Part shown: positions 34,856 through 45,105 of the stretch, one piece after another | Layout: the number at the start of each line of letters is the position of its first letter | Numbering within the stretch: position 1 is the stretch's first letter | Source: a bacterium | GTDB lineage: Bacteria > Krumholzibacteriota > Krumholzibacteriia > LZORAL124-64-63 | Assembly: GCA_016703265.1 (NCBI GenBank) | Contig: JADJCK010000001.1 | Coordinates: 1-64,000, forward strand | Direction: 5' to 3' | Length of the DNA: 64,000 bases | The notes under the pieces: model-generated | What the model was told of the DNA's origin: nothing | Seen by the model: the letters and a program-made list of their open reading frames with translations, nothing else | The model's database searches: none | Position numbers and translations under genes: made by a program

Positions 34856-36115
34856 GTGAAGCTCGAGATCGTCGCTTTGCTGGGGTTTGCGGCCGCTTTC
34901 CTGATGTCGTGGCTTGTGCAGCCGCATTTCCGCAACCTCGGCTTCCTGACGGAGATCGTCGACCATCCCGGCCATCGGCGCGCCCATCGCGAACCGGTGC
35001 CGCGCACCGGCGGCATGGCCATCTTCATCTCGTTCTTCTGTGCGCTGTTCTTCCTCGAGCATGTGATCCTCGGTACGCGACTGCCCTGGTCCTGGCTGGG
35101 CATCCTCAGCGGTGCCGGCCTTGCGATCCTCGCGCTCGGCGTGGGGGACGACCGCTTCGGCATCCACGCCGAGAAGAAGCTGTATGGACAGCTCGTGGTC
35201 ATCGTGGCCCTCATGCTGTTCGGCCAGCGCCTCGACACGGTCACGCTGCCCCTGCTCGGCACGATACCCCTGGGCGGCTGGGCGTGGCCCGTCACCCTGC
35301 TGTGGTACCTCGGCTTCATCAACTCGATGAACCTGATCGACGGCCTCGATGGCCTGGCCAGCGGCATCAGCATCCTGGCCTCGGCGGCGCTGGTCGTCAT
35401 TTCGATGGCCGTGCAGGAGATGTTCTCGACCCTGTTCGCGGCCACCGTCTGCGGTTCCACGGCGGCGTTCTTCTACTGGAACGTGAGCAAGCGGAAGATC
35501 TTCCTCGGCGACTCGGGCAGCATGTGGATGGGCCTGGTGCTCGCGAGCCTGATGCTGAACCTCAGCCAGATCACGCCGATCCAGCTGCCGGTGCTGCTGG
35601 CCCCGATGATCGTGCCGATCTGGGACACGGGCACGACGATCATCCGGCGTTACCGCCGCCGCACCTCGATCTTCCAGGCCGACGATTTCCACCTGCATCA
35701 TCGCCTGCTGCGCCTCGGCTTCTCGCCGGCTTCGGCGACCTTCTGCCTGTTGCTGGTCACGACCGGCATGATCCTCTTCGCCTTGAGCGACTTCCTGGGC
35801 GTGGCCTGGCTCGGCCTGCCGGCCATGGGGATGTGGATGATGGCCGCGCAGCTCGGGGCGCAGCGTCACCTGCAGAACCGGCGGCACGGACTGGACCTCT
35901 TCAGCGAACTCTCGTACGCGCTGGGCCTGGACGACCGGCTGGACAAGCTGACCGGGCGCATCGAACAGGACGTGGCGGACATCATCGACCTTCAGACGGA
36001 GCGGCAGCGCGTCGCGCGCCTGAAGGCCGGCGTTCGCGACGGCACCACCGGCACCGTGACCGTTTCCCAGGAGACGGCCGATGCCGTTCGACCCCCTTCC
36101 GGAGAGCCTTTCTGA
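34856..36115 (+). CDS. WecA/MraY-family polyprenyl-phosphate glycosyl-1-phosphate transferase
   Basis: Starts a lipid-linked glycan by moving a sugar-1-phosphate, usually GlcNAc-1-P, onto undecaprenyl phosphate. The 419-residue protein has many membrane helices and the family motifs VPRTGG (loop 1), NSMNLIDGLDGLASGI, FLGDSGSMWMG and the His-rich FQADDFHLHHRLLRLG. The C-terminal 80 residues are soluble and charged and are not typical. GTG 34856 follows AGGGAGG. It overlaps the methyltransferase by 35 bases. Confidence 0.88.
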   Translation: MKLEIVALLGFAAAFLMSWLVQPHFRNLGFLTEIVDHPGHRRAHREPVPRTGGMAIFISFFCALFFLEHVILGTRLPWSWLGILSGAGLAILALGVGDDRFGIHAEKKLYGQLVVIVALMLFGQRLDTVTLPLLGTIPLGGWAWPVTLLWYLGFINSMNLIDGLDGLASGISILASAALVVISMAVQEMFSTLFAATVCGSTAAFFYWNVSKRKIFLGDSGSMWMGLVLASLMLNLSQITPIQLPVLLAPMIVPIWDTGTTIIRRYRRRTSIFQADDFHLHHRLLRLGFSPASATFCLLLVTTGMILFALSDFLGVAWLGLPAMGMWMMAAQLGAQRHLQNRRHGLDLFSELSYALGLDDRLDKLTGRIEQDVADIIDLQTERQRVARLKAGVRDGTTGTVTVSQETADAVRPPSGEPF

Positions 36116-36758
36116 GCTTTGCCGTCCGCCGTTCGCTGCGGATTTCCGCGCGGTCGAGCTCGGTTGCGGCGATGGACGCCTGCTTGGCCTGCTGAGGCGG
36201 GACGGCCTGCGGTGCACGGGCCTCGACCGCCTGCCGCGCGCGGCCGGCAGCCTGGCGGACGTTGTCGGCGATGCCTGCCGACCGCCGTTCCTTCCCGGTT
36301 CCATCGATCTCCTCGTGGCCGGCAACTTTGTGCGTCACCTGCTTCCCCGGCGGCCGGACGGCGCCTTCCTGCGCGAATGGCTGGGGCTGCTGCGGCCCGG
36401 TGGATCGCTGTTCGTACTAGAAGACGAACCGGGCGGAGGTGCGGCGGCGGCGAACTATCGCGATCTTCAGGCCTTCCTGGCCCGGCTCGACCCGCTCGGG
36501 CGCGGGCCGCTGGTGTCGGCGGACGCGTTCCGGCGGGCGCTGGCGCCGGACCTGGCGGCGACCGTGCGTGACGGCGGCGTCATGGACAACCGCTGGCCGC
36601 TCGACGCTGCCGCCGTCATGGGCATGCTGGCCTCCGGACGGCCGGCGCCCGGCAGGACGGCGGCTCGCCTGCTGGCCGCGATCGGCGCAAACGGCGTGGC
36701 GTGTGGCCGGCAGTGGTGGTGTCGCCTGGCGAATCCGAGCGGGAGCGAACTGCGATGA
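36081..36758 (+). CDS. Class I SAM-dependent methyltransferase
   Basis: A 225-residue protein with a Rossmann methyltransferase start: VELGCGDGRLLGLLRRDG (motif I), TGLDRLP, VVGDACRPPF, and LREWLGLLRPGGSLFVLED (post-motif). The substrate is unknown; its place among glycan genes suggests a sugar or lipid-linked intermediate. It begins inside the end of the WecA-like gene and overlaps the next by four bases. Confidence 0.8.
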   Translation: MPFDPLPESLSELCRPPFAADFRAVELGCGDGRLLGLLRRDGLRCTGLDRLPRAAGSLADVVGDACRPPFLPGSIDLLVAGNFVRHLLPRRPDGAFLREWLGLLRPGGSLFVLEDEPGGGAAAANYRDLQAFLARLDPLGRGPLVSADAFRRALAPDLAATVRDGGVMDNRWPLDAAAVMGMLASGRPAPGRTAARLLAAIGANGVACGRQWWCRLANPSGSELR

Positions 36759-38074
36759 TGCGGCAATGGAACCTGCGAACGGCTGTCGGCGTTGCGGCGG
36801 CGGCCCTGCTGGCGGCGGCGGCGCTGCTCACGGCGGGACCGCGCGACGCGGTCAACTGGGCGCAGGTGCGCGCGGTTGCGCTCGAGAGTGACGACTGGGG
36901 CCTGGCCGGCTTCGTGCCTTCGGACGCGGCCTGGGAGGGCCTGCGGCGCGAGGACCTGACCCCCGGGGCGTTCCCGGCGGTGTACTGGCGTTCAACCCTC
37001 GAGGACAGCGCGATGGTCGCCGACCTCGCGGCGGTTCTGCGCGCGCGGCGCGGGCGCGACGACCGTCCGGCCATTCTGCAACCGAACTACGTGCTCTCGT
37101 CGCTGGCCTGGGAGGACGGTCAGTGGCGTCGCTACGACCTGCCCGAACTGCCGCGCGCCTATCCGCGGCCCGGCCTCTGGCGGGCCGTGGCATCCGCGCG
37201 CGCGACGGGCGTCTGGCAACCCGAATACCACGCCGTCTGGCACTATGATCCCGAGCTGAGGCAGGAGGCCACCGCCGCCAGCGCCGTGGCGCTCGAGGCG
37301 GCGTCGCGCGGCATCATGCTGTTTCCGGGCAGCGAGGCCGCGCGGGAACTCGGCCCCTGGCGCTCCGACGACGCACTGGCCGCCGAACTGGATGCCGGCC
37401 TGCGGATCTTCAGCGACCTGTTCGGGTCCCGGCCCCGATCGCTGATCGCGCCGGACTACACCTGGAACGGGCGCGTGGAACGGTTGTGGTCGTCACGCGG
37501 CCTTCGGGTCATCCAGGCGAAGCGCGAGCAGCGGCATCCGGACCTGCCTGCGGGCGTGGCCGGCAGGTTGCTGAAGGTCGTGGATCGGCAGTGGTCGCGT
37601 GCGGCCCATCCGGACCGGACCTATCTGGAGCGCAACTGCCGGCTCGAACCGGTTCAGGATACCGACCCGATGGCGGTGGCCCGGCGCTGCGTGGAGGAGA
37701 CCGCGCGCGCCTGGCAGCGCGGTGAGCCCGCTGTCGTCGAGACCCATCGCGTCAACTTCGCGCACGTCGATACGGCCGTCGTGGGGACAGGGCTGCGCGC
37801 CCTGGCCGCCTATCTCGATGGCGTCGGAGCGCTGCCCGGCCCGGGCGCGGTTTTCCTGACGGACGCCGAGATCGCAGCGCTGGCCCGGAACGGCACGAGT
37901 CTCGCCGAGCGGGGGGCCGAACGGATCGCCCGCAACGGCACCCGAAGCCGACGTCTGGTGGACGCCGGACCCGGCGGCGGGGCTGCGCAGGGGAGCCGGA
38001 TGTTAATTCTCCTGGATTCCGGTTACCACGGTGCGCTGCCCCTTGCGGAACGGGGGCGGGCGGGCGCTGACTAA
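36755..38074 (+). CDS. Membrane-anchored polysaccharide-deacetylase-like protein
   Basis: A 439-residue product with an N-terminal hydrophobic helix (GVAAAALLAAAALLTAG). The motif VRAVALESDDWGLAG and the later VVETHRVNFAHVD recall the glycoside hydrolase/deacetylase fold, where the Asp pair and His would bind metal and act on N-acetyl sugars. It belongs to a group usually labelled hypothetical. It is the last gene of the glycan run that begins at the ParA fusion. The function is inferred from these two motifs only. Confidence 0.55.
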   Translation: MMRQWNLRTAVGVAAAALLAAAALLTAGPRDAVNWAQVRAVALESDDWGLAGFVPSDAAWEGLRREDLTPGAFPAVYWRSTLEDSAMVADLAAVLRARRGRDDRPAILQPNYVLSSLAWEDGQWRRYDLPELPRAYPRPGLWRAVASARATGVWQPEYHAVWHYDPELRQEATAASAVALEAASRGIMLFPGSEAARELGPWRSDDALAAELDAGLRIFSDLFGSRPRSLIAPDYTWNGRVERLWSSRGLRVIQAKREQRHPDLPAGVAGRLLKVVDRQWSRAAHPDRTYLERNCRLEPVQDTDPMAVARRCVEETARAWQRGEPAVVETHRVNFAHVDTAVVGTGLRALAAYLDGVGALPGPGAVFLTDAEIAALARNGTSLAERGAERIARNGTRSRRLVDAGPGGGAAQGSRMLILLDSGYHGALPLAERGRAGAD

Positions 38075-38103
38075 CAGCTTGTGCCGTAACCGGATGTGCA
38101 TTT

Positions 38104-38121
38104 CGATCGAATTCGATCGAT
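38104..38121 (+). promoter_or_regulatory. 18-bp perfect palindrome upstream of the protease promoter
   Basis: TCGATCGAATTCGATCGA is fully self-complementary. It ends 22 bases before the -35 box of a strong promoter, the place where activators or repressors often bind. A shorter ATATC repeat overlaps its right end. The regulator is unknown. Confidence 0.55.
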
Positions 38122-38143
38122 ATCGTGGCTACATTTGTGCCAT

Positions 38144-38172
38144 TGACCAGTTTTCCCTGTTTTGGTATAGTC
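38144..38172 (+). promoter_or_regulatory. Strong sigma70-type promoter of the C25 protease gene
   Basis: TTGACC (38144-38149), exactly 17 bases, TATAGT (38167-38172): five of six matches in each box. The AT-rich surroundings stand out against the GC-rich genome. Confidence 0.8.
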
Positions 38173-38179
38173 TTCCGGT

Positions 38180-38409
38180 CGCCCACCGCACGCCATCAAC
38201 ACTCGAGCCGAAGGGCCCGCCCGGATGTGGATTCCGGCCAGCGGACCGTCCCGGGAGGACGTCAGGACGCCAAGCTAACGTGCATCATTCATTGCACGAT
38301 CGGGTGCGATGACGGCTCGACAACCTGGGTTCCTGAGGCTCACGCCTCGACAGTGCATTTGAAGTCACCGTCCGGCATGCCGGACGTTCGCCCGACCGGA
38401 GGCCTGCAG
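38180..38409 (+). other. Long structured 5' leader of the C25 protease mRNA
   Basis: About 230 bases separate the predicted transcription start from ATG 38410. The leader contains a perfect hairpin, CGTGCA-N8-TGCACG (38279-38298), and a 16-base self-complementary GTCCGGCATGCCGGAC (38370-38385). I see no gene. I could not fit it to a known riboswitch. Confidence 0.4.
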
Positions 38410-41400
38410 ATGAATGCGTTCGGCGCCCGTTCCCTTGCCCTGTCCCTGCTCCTCGCGCTGGCCATCGCCGCGCCGTGCGCCGTTGCGGCGTCCGGTACCG
38501 GTACGGTCATCTACGAAGGCACCTTTGCGGCCGGCGATCTCTCCTGGGATCAGGATCGCGCCGGCGCCACCTACCCCGTCATGGCGGGACTGCGCGGCAT
38601 CGACGATCCCGGTCGTCCGCGCCTGCCGCTGCGCACCCTGCTCCTGCTCGTGCCGGCCGACGCCCGCGTGCAGGACGCATGGGTCGAGCCGTTGGCCACC
38701 CACCGCGTCAAGACCAGCGGGACCCTGGCGATTGCCGAACCCTTGTTCACCGATACCGGCGTCTATGTGCACGAGCCCCGGCTGCCGGCCGGTGGGAATG
38801 CGTTCCCGGAATCATGGGGCCGCTTCGCCGGGACGCACACCTGGCGCGGCTATCGACTGCTCGCGCTGGAAGTCTACCCGCTGCGACAGTCGGTCGATGC
38901 CTCGGGCGACGTCCTCGAATTCCTGGACAGCTACGCGGTGCACGTGAGCTTCGCGCCGGGCACCGCCGGCGACGACATGGTCGTCCGTGAACGCCAGGTT
39001 GCCGGCGAGAGCGCGGCCAATGCCGATGTCCTTTCGCGCCTGGTGGCGAACCCCGCGCAGCTGGCCGGCTATGCGCGCCAGGACGGCGTGGCCGTGGCTG
39101 CCGGCAGCGGCGGGTTCCAGCCCGACAAGACCCCGAGCCTTACCGGCAGCGCGGTGAGCTACCTCATCATCACCAGCGAAGCGATGCGTCCGGCTTTCGA
39201 GACGCTGGCGGCCTACAAGACCGCGCAGGGCATCCCGTCGGTCGTGGCCACGCGGGAGTACATCGAGGCGAACTACCGGCGCGGAGCCGACCTGCAGGAG
39301 ACGTTGCGGCTGTTCATCCGCGACGCCTACCAGAAGTGGGGGATCGACTACGTGTTGCTGGGCGGCGATTCGGACGTTCTCCCTCCGCGCTACGTGATCA
39401 ACACGTTCTATCCGACGAACGGTTCCACGGCCATTCCCTGTGACCTCTATTTCGCCTGCCTGGACGGCAACTGGAACGCGGACGGCGACTCCTATTTCGG
39501 GGAGCCGATCACCACCACCTCGACCGGTGACGTGGCCGACTTCGCGGAAGAGGTCTACGTCGGGCGCGCCGCCGTGAGCTCGGCGGCGGCGGCAACCGTC
39601 TTCGTGAACAAGGTGATCGCGTACGAGAACACGGCAGCCGGCGCGGGCTGGACCAATCGCGCGTTGTTCGCGGCCGAGGTGCTGTTTCCCGAGGACTTCC
39701 ATGTCCAGCAGTACATCATCCTCGACGGCGCGAAGTTCGCGGCCGAGCAGATCAACAACCACATCGTCCCGTGCACGGACATGGAATACACGCGCATGTA
39801 CGAGACCGACCTCCTGTACCCGCGCGATGCGCCCCTGACACGGGCCGCCCTCGTCGATACGTTGAACAACGGCCGCTACGGCATCTTCAACCAGATCGGG
39901 CACGGCTACTACTTCAACATGTCCGTCGGTGACGCGAACTTCATGACCACCGACGCCGACAACCTGACGAATGCCGGGCATTCGTTCGTCATGTATGCGC
40001 TCAACTGCGCCTCGGCCGCCTTCGACAACAGTTGCCTGCTCGAACGGTTCGTGCAGAACCCGAATGGCGGCGCCGTCTGCTCTCTCGGCTCGGTGCGCGC
40101 AGCCTTCCCCAACAACTCCAACTCGTACCAGCAGGAGTTCTTCAGTGAACTGTACTGCACGACCGAGAACCGCGTCGGTCGGCTGATGGCATTGAGCCGC
40201 TTGCCCTTCATCGGGCTGACGGCGAACAACTACGTTGACCGCTGGACCTTCGAGAACTACACCCTGCTGGGCGATCCGACGCTGCCCATCTGGACCGGAT
40301 CCCCGCAGACCCTCAGCGTGGCGGGGCCGGCGTCGCTGGCCATCGGCGCCCAGGCTGCCGCGTTCACCGTGACGGCGGGAGGCCAGCCGGTCGCCGGTGC
40401 CCGGGTCTGCCTGCAGAAGGCCGGCGAGGAACTGGCGTGGGGCCTGACGGACGCTGCGGGACAGGTTTCGCTGGGCGTCCTGCCGACCAGCACGGGGAGT
40501 GCCAGCGTCGTGGTCACGGGTCGGAACCTGGCCCGCAAGGTGATCACCGTTCCGGTGGTGGCCGGCGGCAGCTACCTGAGGGTGGAGGCTGCGGGGATCG
40601 CCGATAACGGCTCGGGCGGCAGCATCGGCAACGGCGACGGCTTCGCCGACGCGGGCGAGACGATCGCGATCTGGCCCGTCCTGCGCGAGACCGGCGGTGC
40701 GCCTGCGGCGGGTATCACCGCCACGGTCAGCTGTGCCGACCCCGGTATCACCATCGTCAACGCCAGCGCCGCCTTCGGCGCCGTCGGTGCCGGGGCCTCG
40801 ACGGCGGCCCTGACGCCTTTCCTGGTCACGATTGCAGCAAGTGTGGCCGACGCCACGACGTTCACGCTCACGTACGACGCGGTGTCCGGTGCCGCCCATT
40901 CGTTCTCCGAGTGGCCTCTCGCCGTGCGCGCCCCCCAATTCGAAGTCGTGTCGCTGGACTGGGAGGACGAAACCTGGGGCGATGGCGACGGTGCGCTGGA
41001 GACCGGGAGCGGCTCGGTGTCACCGTGATGCTCAAAATTTCGGCACCGGCGCCACCGGGGCGCTCACCGGGCGCCTGCGCACGGACAGTGCGTTCGTGAC
41101 GCGGTACGATTCGGTCGCGACGTGGCCCTCGTTCGACCTGCTGGAAACGGCCGTCGGTTCCCCGGCGTTCTCGATGGCCATCGACCCTTCGCGGAACAAC
41201 ACGGCACGGATCGTCTTCAGCGACGCCTACGGACGCACGCTGCGGCACGACTTCACGCTCGAACGCCCGCTGCCGCCGACGGCGGTCTCCACGAGCACGA
41301 CCCTCGGGGCCGACGTGATCGCCCTGTCGTGGGAGCCCTCGACATCGTCCGACATCCGGGGCTACAACGTCTACCGTGCGACTTCGGAAAGCGGTCCGTT

Positions 41401-43239
41401 CGTCCGCGCCAACCAGGACCTGATCCTGGGTACGTCGTACTTCGCCGACACCGGGCTGGCCCAGCTCTCCACGTACTACTACAAGATCGAGACCGTGGAC
41501 CAGTCCGGGGTGCCCAGCTTCCTGACCGCGGCGGTCAACCGCAGCACGGCCCCGGCCGAGGCGACGAATTTCCCGGTCCCCTTCGTGGGCGAGACCAGCA
41601 GCCCGCTGGCCGTCGGGGACGTGGATGGCGACGGCGACCTCGAGGTCGTCGTGGCAAGCAACCAGGTCTACGTCTGGCACCACAACGGCGAGGAGCTGCG
41701 CGACGGTGACGGCAATTCGCAGACGCTCGGCAACTTCACGGCTTTTGCCGCGGGCGCGATCCTGCAGCCGGCGGCGGTCACGCTGGCCAACCTCGACAAC
41801 GTGCCCGGGCTCGAGATGATCATCAGCGAGCGGGCGCCCTCCTACAAGATCCACATCTACACGAAGACCGGCGCCGAGCTGGCCGGCTGGCCGCGCAGCC
41901 TCGTGCTGCCGAGCAGCAGCAACTGGAACTGGGCGGCGCCCTCGGTCGGCGACATCGACGGCGACGGCGCCCCGGAGATCGTCGTCAACACGCTCAACGG
42001 CGTGGTCTGGGCCTGGAATGCCGACGGCACGGAAGTGCGCGACGGCGATGCCAACCCCGCCACCACCGGCGTCTTCTACAAGCGCGCCGGCGCCGAGTTC
42101 GAATGGTCGCGCAGCGGGCCGACGCTGTTCGACCTCGACGGCGACGATGCGCTGGACATCATCTTCGGCACCAGGAACGACAGCAGCGGCCTCAAGCGCG
42201 TCATGGCGCTCCGCTACAACGGCACCGACGTGGCGGGATTCCCCTATATCGCGAACGGCAGCATCAGCACCGACGTGGTCATTGGCGACCTTGACCACAA
42301 CGGCCAGGCCGACCTCGTGTTCTACACGCACGCCGGCACGGTCTACGCCGTGCGGGCCGACGGGACCAACTACCCGGGCTACCCGAAGGCCACCGGACTT
42401 CCTGTCAATGCCGACTGGGTATGCGTGCCGGCGCTCGGCGACCTTAACGGCGACGGCAAGCTCGAGATCGTCTACACGCCCAACCAGACCGGGCTGATCA
42501 GCCGGTTGGCAGCTCTCAGCACGGACTATGCGGGCGGGACAAGCGGCCAGTTCATGCCGGGCTGGCCCGTGGTCCTGCCCGGCAGCTCGGAAGCGAGCCC
42601 GGTCATCGGCGACATCGACGGCGACGGTTCGCCGGAGATCCTGCACGGCATCGGTGGCGGCGACGCTGCAGCGCCGTACAATCTCTATGCCTACCATGCG
42701 AACGGTCAGCCGGTATCCGGCTTCCCGATCACGCTGGAAGGTCCGTTGATGAACGGCGTGACGATCACGGACCTCGACGATGACGGTGACGTCGACCTGG
42801 CCTATGCCGGCTGGGACGCGCTCTGCCACGTCTGGGACATGCCGTTCGCCTACGACCGCCACGACGTGCCTGGCCGACGTTCAAGGGCAACATGCAGCGC
42901 ACGGGCGTGTATTTCCCGGTCGAGCTGGTGGGCGTCGACGACGGCCCGACACTGCCGAAGGCGGCCCTGCAGCTGGATCGCCCGTACCCGAACCCGTTCA
43001 ATCCGTCGACGAAGTTCAGCCTCTACGTGGCCGAACGCGGCGAGTTGACGGTCGACATCTACGATGTGCTCGGGCGACGCGTCCGGTCGCTGCACCAGGG
43101 AACCATCGCCGCCGGTTGGCACCTGATGGTCTGGGACGGGCGTGACGACGCCGGACGCGGGCAGGCCAGCGGCGTCTACCTGGTCCGGGCCCGGGCTGCC
43201 GGCACTGAAGGCGTCCAGAAGATGACGCTCGTGAAATAG
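38410..43239 (+). CDS. Secreted gingipain-like (C25) protease with FG-GAP repeats and C-terminal sorting domain (three frameshifts)
   Basis: About 1,610 residues when repaired. Domains: signal peptide (about 1-27, LALSLLLALAIAAPCAVAA), propeptide-like region, C25 catalytic domain (about 250-630, His498 in IGHGYYF and Cys533 in ALNCASAAF), immunoglobulin-like segments, fibronectin III (near 980-1060, SWEPSTSSDIRGYNVYRA), FG-GAP/VCBS-type repeats (GDVDGDGDLEVVVAS, GDIDGDGAPEIVVN, GDLNGDGKLEIVY, GDIDGDGSPEIL) and a FlgD-like C-terminal domain with RPYPNPFNPSTKFSL and YDVLGRRVRSL. Single bases seem missing near 41006, 41035 and 42871, moving frame 1 to 3 to 2 to 1. The sorting domain suggests surface export as in FCB bacteria. 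Confidence 0.85.
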
Positions 43240-43264
43240 TTGCCGCTTACAGCCTGTATCATGT

Positions 43265-43305
43265 CGGCGGCCGCCGGGAACCTGGACCCGGCGGCCGTCG
43301 TCTTT
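43265..43305 (+). terminator. Rho-independent terminator of the protease gene
   Basis: CGGCGGCCGCCGGG, loop AACCTGGA, CCCGGCGGCCGTCG, then TCTTT. A 14-bp stem with one G-U pair, 26 bases after the stop. Confidence 0.85.
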
Positions 43306-43321
43306 CGGTTCCTGGCGGTCG

Positions 43322-43351
43322 TTGACACCGGTGCCCCGACGGACCTAACCT
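43322..43351 (+). promoter_or_regulatory. Sigma70-type promoter of the solute-binding protein gene
   Basis: TTGACA (43322-43327), 18-base spacer, TAACCT (43346-43351), directly after the terminator. Confidence 0.65.
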
Positions 43352-43389
43352 GATGCCGCAGCCCGTTCGTTGCTGAAGAGAGGGTGGAG

Positions 43390-45070
43390 ATGCCGAGTCT
43401 GCGCGGACGCACACAGAACCTTCGCGAGGGCATGGCCACCAGCATCGGCCTCGTTTGCCTCTTCTGCTTCGTCTGCCTCGCAGCCGGCGGCTGCGGCCGG
43501 AAGGGCGATGTGGCGGCGTACGGGTCCGCGGCCGGCAGTGCGGCCCCGGGGGGCACCGCCGTCGTCGCCCTTGCGGCCGACCCCGATGTCCTCAACCCCG
43601 CTCATCTATTCCTCGACCATTGCCGGCATCGTGATCGCCGAACTGCACGACGGCCTGGCGGACATGGACGAGAACCTCTCCTACGTGCCGCGCATCGCAC
43701 GGGGCTGGGAGATCGCGCCTGACGGGCTCTCCATCACCTACCACCTGCGCCCCTGGTTCTGGTCCGACGGGGCGCCATTGGCCGCGCGCGACGTGGTCCG
43801 GTCCTTCGAACTGTTCCAGGACGAACGGGTCGCCAGCAGGCGCCGCGGGCTGTACCGGGACGTGGCGAAGGCCGTGGCCGTGGACGACAGCACGGCGCGC
43901 TACGACCTCCTGCGTGCGGTGCCGAACCCGGTGCAGGCGACGTGGCACCATATCGTGCCCTGGCATGTTGTCGGCGAACTGGACCCGGCGACGGTGGCTG
44001 ACTGGCCCATCAACCGCCAGCCGCTGTCTTCCGGCGAGTTCACCCTCGAGTCGTGGGCCCCGAACCGCGAGCTGGTCCTGGTGCGCAACCCACGTTACCC
44101 GGGCAAGCCGGCGCTGCTGTCGCGCGTCGTCTTCCGGATCGTGCCCGAGGAAGCGACCCGCTTGTTGATGCTCGAGACGGGGGAGATCGACCTGGCGGAC
44201 GGCGTGCAGCCGGCAGCGGCAGCGCGGCTGTCGGCCCGGGGCGACCTGCGGCTCGTGGCCACCGGTGGCCGGAGCATCTACCACCTGCAGTGGAACTGCC
44301 GCAATCCCGCGTTTGCGGATGCAGGCACGCGGCGGGCGCTGTCGCTGGCGATCGATCGCGGCAGGCTCATCTCGGCGCTGGTCGTGGGACACGGACGGCC
44401 TGCTGTCGGGCCGATTCCCCCGGCACTCTGGAACCATCACCGCGGCCTGGAGGCGCCGACCTGCGACCCCGCTGAAGCCCGGCGGCTGCTGGCTGTGGCG
44501 GGATGGCGTGATGCTGACGGCGACGGCGTCCTCGACCGTGACGGCCGTCCGCTCCGCTTCGAGATCCTGACGCGCAGCGGCGATCCGGTCCGCGAACAGG
44601 GCGTTGTCATTCTCCGCGAGAATTTCGCCGCGGTGGGGGCGGCGGTCGAGGTGAGGGCGATGGAATCCCTGGCGGGCCAGGCGCGGGCGCGCGAGGGACT
44701 GTTCGACGCGTACTTCGGGCTGTTCAACGCCAACCTCTACGGGAACCCGGCACCGTACGTGCGCTCGACCGCGACGAGCGAATACAACCTTGGGCATTAC
44801 GCCAACGCCACCGTCGATTCCCTCCTGGATGTGGCACTCGGGCTCGGCGACCGTTCGGCAGCGTTGCCGGTCTGGCAGCGGCTCCAGGAAGTCCTGGCCG
44901 AGGATCCGCCGGCGGCCTTCCTGTTCTATCCGGACAACCTGGTTGCCATCAATGCGCGTCTTCACGACGTACGGCCGCACCTCCTGTCGCCGGTGAACAA
45001 CCTGGCCGAATGGTGGATCGCGCCGGTCGACCGGCGTGGCGCCGACGGCGGAGGAAGTGCGGAGCGATGA
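43390..45070 (+). CDS. Peptide/oligosaccharide ABC transporter substrate-binding lipoprotein, family 5 (one frameshift)
   Basis: Captures peptides or similar solutes for an ABC importer. The N-terminus, in frame 1 from ATG 43390, is a lipoprotein signal (LVCLFCFVCLAAGGC) followed by VVALAADPDVLNP. The reading then continues in frame 2: LIYSSTIAGIVIAELHDGL, PRIARGWEIAPDGLSITYHL, WNCRNPAFADAGTRRALSLAID and ENFAAVGAAVEVRAME. One extra C in the run at 43596-43599 explains the shift. About 560 residues when joined. No permease or ATPase genes are next to it, so it may be an orphan or serve another role. Confidence 0.83.
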
Positions 45071-45099
45071 TTGTCGGCGGCCCGCGACCAACGTACATT
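45071..45099 (+). promoter_or_regulatory. Sigma70-type promoter placed for a leaderless mRNA
   Basis: TTGTCG (45071-45076), exactly 17 bases, TACATT (45094-45099), six bases before ATG 45106. It overlaps the last bases of the preceding gene's region and has the same geometry as the promoter at 10901-10929. Confidence 0.6.
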
Positions 45100-45105
45100 G
45101 AGCCC

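Noticed and set aside
38180..38409. A c-di-GMP-I (GEMM) riboswitch in the protease leader
   Set aside because: A GACGCCAAGC string recalls the GEMM core, but the GNRA-like loop and the other conserved joining sequences cannot be placed.
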